Source of the DNA: JACQXX01 sp964639175 | GTDB lineage: Bacteria > Acidobacteriota > Blastocatellia > Chloracidobacteriales > Chloracidobacteriaceae | Direction: 5' to 3' | DNA length: 24,153 nt | NCBI GenBank assembly: GCA_964639175.1 | Contig: CAZXCE010000048.1 | Coordinates: forward strand, 1 to 24,153 | Shown here: positions 10,401-17,191 of the stretch, piece by piece | How positions within the stretch are numbered: position 1 is the first letter of the stretch | Layout of the letters: every line of letters starts with the position of its first letter | Program-made: the position numbers and the translations under genes | Notes under the pieces: model-generated | Seen by the model: the letters and a program-made list of their open reading frames with translations, nothing else | The model's database searches: none | Told to the model about the DNA's origin: nothing

Positions 10401-11160
10401 GGCACAATTCTTTGGTGGTGCCAATCCAGAGATTGCCCTGGCGGTCAAATTTGAGTGAAATACAATTGGGGCTGGGAACGTCAGGGTTTTTATCGTCAGT
10501 CAGCTTAACAGCGGAAAAGGTCCGGGTAGTTGGATCAAACCGGTTGACACCACCACCATCCGTTCCAATCCAGAGAATCCCGGTTGAGTCCTGAGCAATG
10601 GCTCGAACGTAATTGTTACGAATACTTTGCGGATTATTCGGATCGTGTTGAAATCGCTGAAATGAATTGGTTTCCGGGTGATATAAGTGCAGGCCGTTGG
10701 TGGTTCCAAGCCAGATGCGGTGGTTTTGATCTTCAACAATGGCATCAACCCGGTTAGCCGCAAGGGCCGTTGGATTGGCCGGGTCCGGATAAAAGCGGGT
10801 AAACGTGCCGGTTTGGCGGTCAAACCGGGCCGCCCCGCCGCCATTGGTGCCGATCCATAAAAAACCTTGTGAGTCCTCTAACAAACAGTGGACGTCATTA
10901 TTGATCAAACTATTGGGGTTATTTGGGATATAGCGATAAATGAAAAATTCATACCCGTCATAGCGGTTTAACCCATCCTGAGTGCCAATCCACAGGTATC
11001 CGTCCTGGTCCTGAACCATACACTGGACCGAAGATTGAGACAGGCCCTGTTCAAACGTGATGCGCCGAAAGACAGGGCGGGGAACTTCGGCGGCAGACAC
11101 CGGTGCCAGCCAGCCAAAAAGCAGCAACCCCAGACACATCAGATAAGCAAGATGACGCAT
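7495..11160 (-). CDS. Two-component-propeller sensor fused to a Hanks-type Ser/Thr protein kinase
   Basis: A 1221-residue transmembrane kinase. A signal peptide (1-23, ending PVSA) is followed by 14 blade-like repeats (about 25-690; 13 clear with D..G.[IL]W[IVL] cores, the last degenerate), enough for two 7-bladed beta-propellers. Then come a Y_Y_Y domain (about 700-790), one membrane helix (about 796-816) and an Ala/Glu/Gln-rich coiled coil (about 818-890). The C-terminal kinase is complete: GAGGFG loop 907-912, VAIK with Lys929, HRDIKPEN with Asp1025, DFG at 1046-1048, and an APE motif. A Ser/Thr-rich tail follows. In most proteins with this sensor half the output is a histidine kinase and AraC regulator (HTCS); here it is a Ser/Thr kinase. 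Expected topology is propellers in the periplasm and kinase in the cytosol. Ligand is unknown; glycans are the known ligands of HTCS relatives. Confidence 0.93.
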   Translation of the reverse strand: MRHLAYLMCLGLLLFGWLAPVSAAEVPRPVFRRITFEQGLSQSSVQCMVQDQDGYLWIGTQDGLNRYDGYEFFIYRYIPNNPNSLINNDVHCLLEDSQGFLWIGTNGGGAARFDRQTGTFTRFYPDPANPTALAANRVDAIVEDQNHRIWLGTTNGLHLYHPETNSFQRFQHDPNNPQSIRNNYVRAIAQDSTGILWIGTDGGGVNRFDPTTRTFSAVKLTDDKNPDVPSPNCISLKFDRQGNLWIGTTKELCRYTVSTGELKTYVSDPANPKSLTASNIRAIYCDQEGRVWIGARLGLNLYDPQSDSFIQYRHDRKDPTTIGDDNVRSIFQDRAGNVWVGLSGGGLNRLDYRARRFQHFTHNPDLPNTLSNESVFALHKDHRGLIWVSTSDGLNRIDPATGTVKVYPIDETGQTGFPAKIATCFFEDRDNRLWVGSPRGLCRYERDTDTFTCFRNDPQNPQSLSSSTVMRMAQDQTGNLWLSSSGYTLNRFDPQTGTAQVFRPFPEEASEVGNNRIWSLVFGQHNILWLATSAGLFRYDPASQHIRQYVHNPKDPKSITSNRVFCLVEDADGILWIGTNGGLNRFSPTTGEFSPVTTQDGLPDDNIYGIVQDDDGNLWLSTNTGLAKYNPRTRAIRAYDIRDGLQSNEFNSGAYAKSPQGELLFGGINGCNLFHPRDITDNPYIPPVVITQFRQYDHLVEGFNGKDIAPLRYDENYLSFEFAALNFHLPDKNQYAYQLEGFDRNWIYCGHRRFASYTNLDPGEYTFRVKASNNDGVWNEAGTALRVVILPPPWRTWWAYVGYTGLLTGLVVGAFRFQQHRLQTRAQLREAELTARAERETAQAKAEAAAQLAIQNKALDRKNQELAEMNQKLVESQIQADRIFSALAEALPGTVLDEKYRLDEKIGAGGFGIVFRATQLALNRQVAIKVFKPSPGNDSADAIERFRREGISASRVNHPNAIQVLDSGISADGIAFLVMELLQGQALSEVLKETPVLSVRHSLRIAQQVCYALIEAHTQGIIHRDIKPENVFLHQGPGGEIVKVLDFGVAKMFGDDTGEWMQLTATGGIVGTPAYMAPERLAAHPYDGRSDIYSLAVMMYELLCGRQPFAEHAQAFASLVVAHLQYPPPPVRKFATYVPETVEALVLHGLSKKPADRPSAQEFAAQIAQILSTLPEESDQIPESARQLPQGRELSTMPTAEFTSTNLVETQNLPSTRTNPE

Positions 11161-11302
11161 AGGCCCTGAAAACAGTGTGGAATAAGAGAGTGAGACCAGA
11201 AAAATGGGCAGGAGGTGGGAAATGGCTCTGATGAAAAAAGCGCGTAAGCCTAACTGAAATCAGGACATTTGAAAACCAGGGCTGGTGCTTTCCTTTCGGA
11301 GT

Positions 11303-11321
11303 GCGGCGGCTTGACGCCGCT
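11303..11321. repeat. GC-rich inverted repeat just after the ligase gene
   Basis: GCGGC (11306-11310), a 5-base loop TTGAC, then GCCGC (11316-11320), beginning a few bases downstream of the minus-strand ligase stop. There is no T-run, so it is a weak intrinsic terminator at best. The surrounding stretch, about 11296-11328, has the look of an interspersed REP-like element, but only one copy lies in this window. The remaining gap to the sensor kinase start (11161-11295) shows nothing I can name. Confidence 0.5.
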
Positions 11322-11328
11322 TTGAACA

Positions 11329-12828
11329 CTACGATCTGAAGTGCTGAACTTTACCGGTCAATCCAACCGGGAGTTCTGAGACAACGAGAATTTTCCGGGG
11401 AATCTTGAAGGCACTAACTTTGTCTTTCAAAAAGATCTCAAGCGCCAGTTCGGTTAAGGTTTCATCCGACCGGGTGACAAACGCCCAGGGCACTTCGGAT
11501 GTGTCGCTGGCCTGAGCTGCCACCACCACACAACTGGAAACTCCCGGATGGCTCAAAATGGCCTGTTCGACTTCAACAGGGGAAACATTGTCGCCGGTAC
11601 TCAGGACAATGATGTTTTTCTTGCGTCCAGCAAACCAGAAATACCCTTCGTCATCCTGATAGGCCAGGTCGCCGCTGGCCAGCCAGCCGTCTACAAAGGC
11701 AGCCTGAGTGAGCGGGGCATTATTTAAATATCCAATCATTGTTCTTGGGCTTTTGATGTAAATTTCGCCGACTTCACCAGTGGGAACTTCAATCCCCTGT
11801 GAGTCCACCAGTTTAATCTGAATATCGGGGCCCGGTTTCCCCAACGCCAGGCATGTATCGAGACGTCCGTCAAAATTCACCAGGGCCCAGCTTGATTCGG
11901 TCAGCCCATAACTGACGGCTAATGGCTTGCCGGTTAACTCGATGAATCGCTTTTGAACTCGTGGTGTTACGCGATCAGCTCCTACGGAAGCGAACAGTAT
12001 TTTCTGAAAGCTGCTTTCCGAAATCGCTGGATGATGCAGCAGGTGGTCAAATGGATTGACGGTCATCATCAAATGCGTTGGCTGAAACTGATGGACGGCA
12101 GCCACCAGCGGCTCAAGATCATATGACTCAAGCAACACGATCTGACCACCTGCGGCCAGCAATGCCAGACTTTGATGCAGGCCGACGCTTTGAGTTAAGC
12201 ATGAGGCCACAACTGCTGTGCTCTCTGAAGTCAGCCGGGTATGCGCCAGCCGGAAATTCAGAATATGATTGAGGTTCCGGTACGACAGCATCACGCCTTT
12301 GGCATACCCTTCTGAACCTGACGTGTGCAACACAAAGGCCGGGCTGTCTTCTGAAAGATGTGAGGCCGTAAAATTATGCCAGGGACTGGTCAATTCATCA
12401 TACGGGCGAAAGAATTCTGACCGCTGGTTTAACTCAAGGACATACATCTGTTGAAGGCGTGTAGTGGCAAAAGTCACGGGCCACTCATCAAGGGTCTTTT
12501 GCGAGGTGATCAGGGTCGTGGTTTGAGTGGCAGCCAGAATGTGGTGCACTTCGGGCCAGGTCATTCCCTGATGAAAGGGCATCGGAATGATACCGGTTTT
12601 CAAACAAGCCAGGTACAGGCACAGCAGTTCCGGGCAATTGGGTAGCCAGACCGCCAGCAGATCACCAGGGCTGGACGTTTGCAATAACCCGCACGCCAGC
12701 CGGGAGACTTCATTTGACAGGTCTTGATAGGTGTAAGCGCGATCCTGGAAAATGAGCGCGGTTTTCCTGGCCAATTCCGGAAGGCTAAAATCAAGAATGT
12801 GGCGCACGTCAATTCCAGTCGAGTTCAT
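11329..12828 (-). CDS. Stand-alone class I adenylate-forming enzyme (AMP-binding ligase)
   Basis: A 499-residue ANL-superfamily ligase that should activate a carboxylate with ATP and pass it to CoA, a carrier protein or an amine. Visible core motifs: P-loop-like TSGSEGYAKG at 169-178 (A3), YGLTESS at 307-313 (A5), SGDLAYQDDEGYFWFAGRKK (A7/A8), and a C-terminal TGKVQH with the catalytic lysine Lys493 (A10). Both the large and the small domain are present, and no carrier or condensation domain is fused. The length is typical of acyl-CoA ligases and free-standing adenylation domains. Substrate cannot be assigned from motifs. It lies 109 bases after the TauD-like oxygenase on the same strand, so the pair probably acts in one pathway. 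Start ATG 12828 has only a GGTG ribosome-site candidate, and that element could pair with sequence at the upstream stop codon. Confidence 0.88.
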   Translation of the reverse strand: MNSTGIDVRHILDFSLPELARKTALIFQDRAYTYQDLSNEVSRLACGLLQTSSPGDLLAVWLPNCPELLCLYLACLKTGIIPMPFHQGMTWPEVHHILAATQTTTLITSQKTLDEWPVTFATTRLQQMYVLELNQRSEFFRPYDELTSPWHNFTASHLSEDSPAFVLHTSGSEGYAKGVMLSYRNLNHILNFRLAHTRLTSESTAVVASCLTQSVGLHQSLALLAAGGQIVLLESYDLEPLVAAVHQFQPTHLMMTVNPFDHLLHHPAISESSFQKILFASVGADRVTPRVQKRFIELTGKPLAVSYGLTESSWALVNFDGRLDTCLALGKPGPDIQIKLVDSQGIEVPTGEVGEIYIKSPRTMIGYLNNAPLTQAAFVDGWLASGDLAYQDDEGYFWFAGRKKNIIVLSTGDNVSPVEVEQAILSHPGVSSCVVVAAQASDTSEVPWAFVTRSDETLTELALEIFLKDKVSAFKIPRKILVVSELPVGLTGKVQHFRS

Positions 12829-12897
12829 GGTTTTACACCATTTTGAAATGAAATACCTGTCTGACGGGAAGGTTAAATTATTGAAAGAATTGTCTTT

Positions 12898-12925
12898 CCC
12901 TCAGCCTTTAGCCCGATACCCTCAG
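12898..12925. repeat. Degenerate heptamer array in the oxygenase-ligase spacer
   Basis: On the plus strand the stretch reads as four 7-base units, CCCTCAG CCTTTAG CCCGATA CCCTCAG. The two outer units are identical and lie exactly 21 bases (3 x 7) apart. In the reverse complement the intact unit is CTGAGGG, the same unit (rotated GGGCTGA) found in the array at 4246-4284. It may be a decayed member of the same repeat family. Confidence 0.5.
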
Positions 12926-12937
12926 TCCCAAATGGTG

Positions 12938-14020
12938 TCAGTAGCACACTTCAGGCAGAGGAAGACCGCCACGAATCGCCCCGGCTTCAGTATTTTGAAA
13001 GAAATAGTGTTTGTATCGAGGCGACAACGGGCGTGAGTTGGGCATAGAAAGCCAGATTCGACTCAAATGCCGACGACAGGTTTCATTGGCCGGGTCATCG
13101 GTAAATGCGGTTCGAGCATGAAAACAGACGAAATTATTCACAAACACCACATCGCCTGGCTGATACTCAAAAGTAAGGTGCCATTTCTCGTTTTGCAATT
13201 CACCTTCAAACGCATCCAGAGCCTGGCGTTGGGGGGACGTAAGCCGTGGAACTTCAGCGATTTCCTGGGCCTGATCAATATAAAACCGCGAGTATTTGCA
13301 GGCGAAATAGTCTTGTTCCGTGCTAAAAGTTGGCATTGCGTAGACCCGTTGTTTGGGAAGCAGGTCCTGGTTCATCCCGGTTCGTACAAATAAATAATCC
13401 TGATAGGTGTTGGTGAAATCCTGATAGAGCGTTTGTACGTGTGTGGGTGACGAGTTGAGCAGCGCATTGTGGATGGCGACGCTGCTGGCAAACAGCCCAT
13501 TACCTCCAGATAAAGCTGGTTTGATACATAAAAAGGAAATGGCATCGCACGGGTCGTTGTGAAAAGGCAGGGCGCGATTGTGTTTGCTGCCACGGCGTTC
13601 GATCAGTGATGCCTGCCCGATGTCCTTGATGTCTTGAACCACCTCTCCAAAAACGGTTTGCGGGCGTGGCGTCCCAACATAGCTGGCAATCCCAGCGTGC
13701 AGCAAGTGCAGTTCTTTGCCTGAAAAATCCGAGACCGGCGTGCCTTTCAACACAACCAGGCCATATTTTTCTTCCAGATCAGTTTGGACTTGTTTGAGCA
13801 GCGGGCCCAGGGTTGGCAGTGGAAAACTGGCTGGTTGCGGGGTCATATTCCCGTGAAGCCACTGAGCGGTGAGCCCTTGTGAGTGGGTTGTATCCTTAAA
13901 AAATTCCAACGCTGAACGCAGTTCAACTCGATGAGGATCAGTCAGGTGGATCATCCAGGAAGGATCTCGGTGAAGGGTCACCGCATCCCAGGCAGCCGGA
14001 ATTTCAAACGGTTTTATCAT
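12938..14020 (-). CDS. TauD/TfdA-family Fe(II)/2-oxoglutarate-dependent oxygenase
   Basis: A 360-residue protein of the TauD/clavaminate-synthase-like fold. It should couple oxidative decarboxylation of 2-oxoglutarate to hydroxylation, or a related oxidation, of an unknown substrate. The iron triad is visible as H154-x-D156 (PFHNDPCD) and distal H301 (VCFHARTAF), and R321 (HLSRIWLS) is placed to bind 2-oxoglutarate. I choose ATG 14020 (MIKPFEIPAAW). The open frame continues upstream to a GTG at 14173, but that extension runs through a repeat-like intergenic sequence and reads as non-coding. No clear Shine-Dalgarno precedes 14020 (the run is CCCCCC), so the start is less certain than the identity. 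It is the first gene of a same-strand run with the adenylating ligase. No signal peptide; cytosolic. Confidence 0.88.
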   Translation of the reverse strand: MIKPFEIPAAWDAVTLHRDPSWMIHLTDPHRVELRSALEFFKDTTHSQGLTAQWLHGNMTPQPASFPLPTLGPLLKQVQTDLEEKYGLVVLKGTPVSDFSGKELHLLHAGIASYVGTPRPQTVFGEVVQDIKDIGQASLIERRGSKHNRALPFHNDPCDAISFLCIKPALSGGNGLFASSVAIHNALLNSSPTHVQTLYQDFTNTYQDYLFVRTGMNQDLLPKQRVYAMPTFSTEQDYFACKYSRFYIDQAQEIAEVPRLTSPQRQALDAFEGELQNEKWHLTFEYQPGDVVFVNNFVCFHARTAFTDDPANETCRRHLSRIWLSMPNSRPLSPRYKHYFFQNTEAGAIRGGLPLPEVCY

Positions 14021-14494
14021 AGGGGGGATTGAGAGAACAAAAATACCAGGATACCAAATATGGATTGGTGCCTGATTAAAGAGGGGAAATCTCAATTTTG
14101 TCAAATAGTTATGAGCAGAAACTGACCCAGGCTGTTCAAATAGAATTCCACCACAGAGACCACAGCGGACCACGGAGAAGGCCCAAAATGCCGCTGTGGT
14201 TCAATCAAGTGCTCAGTTCCCACGAGTGACAAGCCGAAATCCCAGTTGCGGGCACCCGTCTCAAATCAGACGTGCTCGTTTCAACCACTTGAGATCTGGC
14301 GGCTTGATCCTCCAGAAACTGAAACCCGCCTGTAACTCATTTCTATCAAATGAGATACAGGCTATTTGTTTGGTGCGGGATGATTTGCCAGTGGTTTTTC
14401 CGGGTTTGGCTTTGTGGTGGCATATGGGTTGCGCAACCGTGGTCTGTTGAATCAAGGTCGCTTTCACCAAATTATCTCTGGGGAGTCAGTTTAT
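14021..14494. other. Divergent intergenic region with several inverted repeats
   Basis: These 474 bases separate the minus-strand oxygenase from the plus-strand permease, and no reading frame in them looks coding. They hold a CCACAGAGACC-type low-complexity stretch (about 14149-14178), a 10-bp perfect inverted repeat (14159-14168 with 14191-14200, loop 22), a 15-bp near-perfect hairpin (14328-14342 with 14348-14362, one mismatch, loop 5), and the perfect palindrome GGTTGCGCAACC (14427-14438), which lies 57 bases before the permease start. Promoters for both directions should lie here, but I cannot place convincing -35/-10 boxes. Confidence 0.65.
14328..14362. repeat. Strong hairpin upstream of the second permease
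   Basis: GCCTGTAACTCATTT (14328-14342), loop CTATC, then AAATGAGATACAGGC (14348-14362): 14 of 15 positions pair. TATTTGTTTGG follows on the plus strand, a T-rich but interrupted tail. It could be a leader hairpin or attenuator of the permease transcript, an operator, or a terminator for a transcript I cannot see. Confidence 0.65.
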
Positions 14495-16894
14495 ATGCAC
14501 AGTTTGTGGCAAGATTTGCGGTACAGTTTGCGTGGCCTGATGAAAACCCCGCTTTTTACCTTGTCGGTGGTTTTTACGCTGGCATTAAGCCTCGGCGCAA
14601 ATACCGCTGTGTTTAGTGTCATCAATGGCGTTTTGCTCAAGCCACTGCCGTTTCCAAATGCTGAGCGTCTGGTCACGGTCCGCGAAAGCAACCAGGCCAA
14701 AAGCTACAATCAATCTTCGTTTTCACCGGGGAAATTCACTGATCTTGCGGCGCAGGTCGAGAGCATTGAACATCTGGCAGCCTATTACGGCGAAGATTAT
14801 GCCTTGACTGACAATGATTTGCCCGAACAGGTTTCCGGGTGTCTGGTGACATCTGATTTTTTTCGGGTGCTTGGGACATTACCCGCTCAGGGACGGATCT
14901 TTGAAACCCGTGACGCTGAGTCAGGTGCTGAGCCAGTGGTCATCTTGAGCCACAACCTGTGGAAAAAGCGATTTGGGGCCAATCCCGAAATCATCGGAAA
15001 AAAAATCTCGCTCAGCAAACAGCCCTATCAGGTCATCGGGATCATGCCGGCTTCGGCCAGTTTTCCCAAATATGCTGAAATATGGGTGCCGCTGGTGATG
15101 TCGCCCGGCTTACAGCAGGATCGGTACTCACGCTTTTTGGGGGTGATTGGGGCGCTCAAACCAGAAAAAACCATTGATCAGGCCCAGGCCGAACTCACGG
15201 CGATTGCCGCCCGGCTCGAAGCGCAATACCCGGCGACGGACAAGGGATGGAGCTTAAATGCCATCTACACCAAAGAGTTACTGACGCGTGACGTCCAGGC
15301 GGCACTGTGGACCTTTTTTGCCGCCGTTGGATTTGTGCTGTTGATTGCCTGTGTCAACATTGCCAGCCTGTTGCTCAATCGGGCTGAAGATCGCCGCAAG
15401 GAATTTGCCATCCGAACCGCACTTGGTGCCAGCCGGTGGCGGACGATTCAACAGATGCTGGTCGAAAGCCTGGTTTTGTCGGTGACCGGCGGTGTGCTGG
15501 GGCTTGGTCTGGCTGCCTGGTTGCTGAGCTGGCTGGTAACTCAAACCGCCGCCCCAATCCCACGTCTTCGCGAAGTATCCCTTGACCTGAGTGTGGTGGG
15601 CTTCACTTTTGGCGTGACGCTGGCGGTTGCGCTGGGATTTGGGTTGATTCCTGCGATTCAAGGCAGCATCAAGAACCTCAACCAGTGGTTGAAAGAAGGC
15701 GGCGAAAAAGGCGCCACCGCCGGGCGGAACTGGTTGCGAAGTGGTCTGGTCGTGGTCGAAATCGCATTTGCCCTGGTGTTGTTGATTGGCGCCGGATTGA
15801 TGATCCGCAGCCTGTGGAACTTGCAGCATGTCGAAACCGGCTTTCAAACCACACACATCATTACGGGTCAACTTTCACTGCCCTGGACCCGGTTTCAGGA
15901 AAGCGCGGCTTTTTATGATCGGGTGCTGGCTCAAACCTCAGCCTTACCAGGCGTGAAATCAACCAGTGTTGTCAACTTTATGCCGATGGTGGATGCTTCG
16001 ACGCCCAGAAAATTTGAAATCGAGGGCCGCCCACTTCCACCTGACGAAGCCGCTGTCTCGCAGTTTTACACGATCTCCCCAAACTGGTTTCAAACCCTTG
16101 GAATTCCTGTGCTCCAGGGCCGGAGTTTTCTTCCCAGGGACACTGCCGAATCTCAACGAGTGCTGGTGGTGAATGCCAGTTTTGCCCGGCATTACTTTCC
16201 GAATGAAGACCCGATTGGCAAACGGATCAACACCGGGTGGAAGGACCAGCCGTTATGGACTGAAATTGTTGGTGTCGTTGGGGATATTCGTCATCAGGAC
16301 CTGGAAACGGCGCCCAAACCAGCCGCCTATGCGTCGTATGTTCAAAGCCCCTGGCCAGCGATGATGCTGGTGGTCAAAACAGAAAATGATCCGAAGGCGC
16401 TGGTCAATTCGCTCCGGACGGCGATTGCCAGTGTTGATCGGGCCCAGCCACTTTTTGACATTCAAACCCTGGACGAACGGGTGCTCAAAGCCAGTGCCGT
16501 GCAGCAATTTAACATGCTGGTACTGACGGTGTTTGCCGGTGTGGCGCTATTGCTGGCCGCCGTTGGTATTTATGGGGTTGTGGCCTATTCAGTTGGTCGG
16601 CGACGGCGTGAAATCGGCATCCGGCTGGCGTTGGGGGCTCAGAAATCCCACATCTTCCAAATGGTTCTGGGATACGGGTTGACACTGTGTGCAACTGGCA
16701 TGGTGCTGGGACTGGCGGGCGCTTTTGGGCTGACCCGCTTTGTATCAAGTTTGCTTTATGCGGTGAGTCCAACCGATCAATTGACCTTTGTCGCCATTTC
16801 CGGGGTATTGCTCGCGGTCAGTCTGGTGGCCTGTTTGGTTCCGGTACGCCGGGCACTCAACGTTGACCCGGTTGAAACCCTGCGCACCGAATAA
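14495..16894 (+). CDS. ADOP-type ABC transporter permease (second copy)
   Basis: A 799-residue permease of the same orphan duplicated family as the gene at 99-2522 but clearly diverged from it. I start it at ATG 14495 (MHSLWQDLRYSLRG, the usual family N-terminus) with GGGGAG 9 bases upstream. The open frame extends 27 codons further to 14414, but that stretch is intergenic in character. Hydrophobic segments lie near residues 21-43, 269-292, 317-341, 367-389, 414-438, 673-699, 720-748 and 761-785. The coupling-loop motifs IRTALGASRWR and IRLALGAQKSH are present, and the C-terminus is NVDPVETLRTE. Two large periplasmic domains lie between helices. No ATPase gene is adjacent. MacB-like function (export or mechanotransmission) is a family inference, and the substrate is unknown. 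Confidence 0.93.
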   Translation: MHSLWQDLRYSLRGLMKTPLFTLSVVFTLALSLGANTAVFSVINGVLLKPLPFPNAERLVTVRESNQAKSYNQSSFSPGKFTDLAAQVESIEHLAAYYGEDYALTDNDLPEQVSGCLVTSDFFRVLGTLPAQGRIFETRDAESGAEPVVILSHNLWKKRFGANPEIIGKKISLSKQPYQVIGIMPASASFPKYAEIWVPLVMSPGLQQDRYSRFLGVIGALKPEKTIDQAQAELTAIAARLEAQYPATDKGWSLNAIYTKELLTRDVQAALWTFFAAVGFVLLIACVNIASLLLNRAEDRRKEFAIRTALGASRWRTIQQMLVESLVLSVTGGVLGLGLAAWLLSWLVTQTAAPIPRLREVSLDLSVVGFTFGVTLAVALGFGLIPAIQGSIKNLNQWLKEGGEKGATAGRNWLRSGLVVVEIAFALVLLIGAGLMIRSLWNLQHVETGFQTTHIITGQLSLPWTRFQESAAFYDRVLAQTSALPGVKSTSVVNFMPMVDASTPRKFEIEGRPLPPDEAAVSQFYTISPNWFQTLGIPVLQGRSFLPRDTAESQRVLVVNASFARHYFPNEDPIGKRINTGWKDQPLWTEIVGVVGDIRHQDLETAPKPAAYASYVQSPWPAMMLVVKTENDPKALVNSLRTAIASVDRAQPLFDIQTLDERVLKASAVQQFNMLVLTVFAGVALLLAAVGIYGVVAYSVGRRRREIGIRLALGAQKSHIFQMVLGYGLTLCATGMVLGLAGAFGLTRFVSSLLYAVSPTDQLTFVAISGVLLAVSLVACLVPVRRALNVDPVETLRTE

Positions 16895-16911
16895 GACTTG
16901 AAAATAGACAT

Positions 16912-16943
16912 AAAAAATAGGGTTGGGAATTTCCCAACCCTTT
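16912..16943. terminator. Terminator between the convergent permease and HupE genes
   Basis: A perfect stem AGGGTTGGGAA (16919-16929) / TTCCCAACCCT (16931-16941). A single-base loop is sterically impossible, so in RNA it would open to a 10-bp stem with a 3-base loop. On the minus strand it is followed by six Ts (complement of 16912-16917), making a good intrinsic terminator for the HupE operon. On the plus strand only a short TTT follows, 25 bases after the permease stop, so it may work in both directions. Confidence 0.85.
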
Positions 16944-16985
16944 CAAAAAGCATTGTTCCCCATGCTTTACAATGCACCAATGTAA

Positions 16986-17120
16986 AAGCGACTTGACTGC
17001 GCAATTTGGAACGCTCGTTTTCCACAAAACGATTTCCTCAGCTTATATTTGGTCGAAATCTCAGAAGTCGCTGAAAAAGCTGAGTCTATCTTCTGTCCGT
17101 TCTGTGGCTTCTTTTTCTGA
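16986..17120 (+). pseudogene. Possible remnant of a small Cys-x2-Cys (zinc-ribbon-like) protein
   Basis: An open stretch of 44 codons reads protein-like (DCAIWNARFPQNDFLSLYLV, then an acidic/Ala-rich stretch ending in SIFCPFCG) and stops after GFFF. It has no start: a TAA lies directly before it at 16983-16985, and an ATG 7 codons earlier at 16962 is in the same frame. The FCPFCG ending resembles one knuckle of small zinc-ribbon proteins. It could be a decayed gene or chance. A minus-strand frame over the same bases starts with TTG and looks non-coding. Confidence 0.22.
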
Positions 17121-17191
17121 AAAGAAATCGTTCTTTTCTGAACATTCACAGCAAGTCGCCTGACTTGATCTAATAACCAGGTCAATACATC

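Noticed and set aside
14021..14173. N-terminal extension of the oxygenase to a GTG start at 14173
   Set aside because: The added 51 codons run through a repeat-like stretch with inverted repeats; the family N-terminus fits ATG 14020.
15278..15871. 197-residue minus-strand open frame, Gln/His-rich
   Set aside because: Shadow of the second permease; composition reflects antisense reading of membrane-protein codons.
17115..17142. Hairpin TTCTGAAAAGAA / TTCTTTTCTGAA as a terminator of the HupE operon
   Set aside because: Eleven of 12 pairs, but no T-run follows on the minus strand, and a better terminator lies at 16912-16943.
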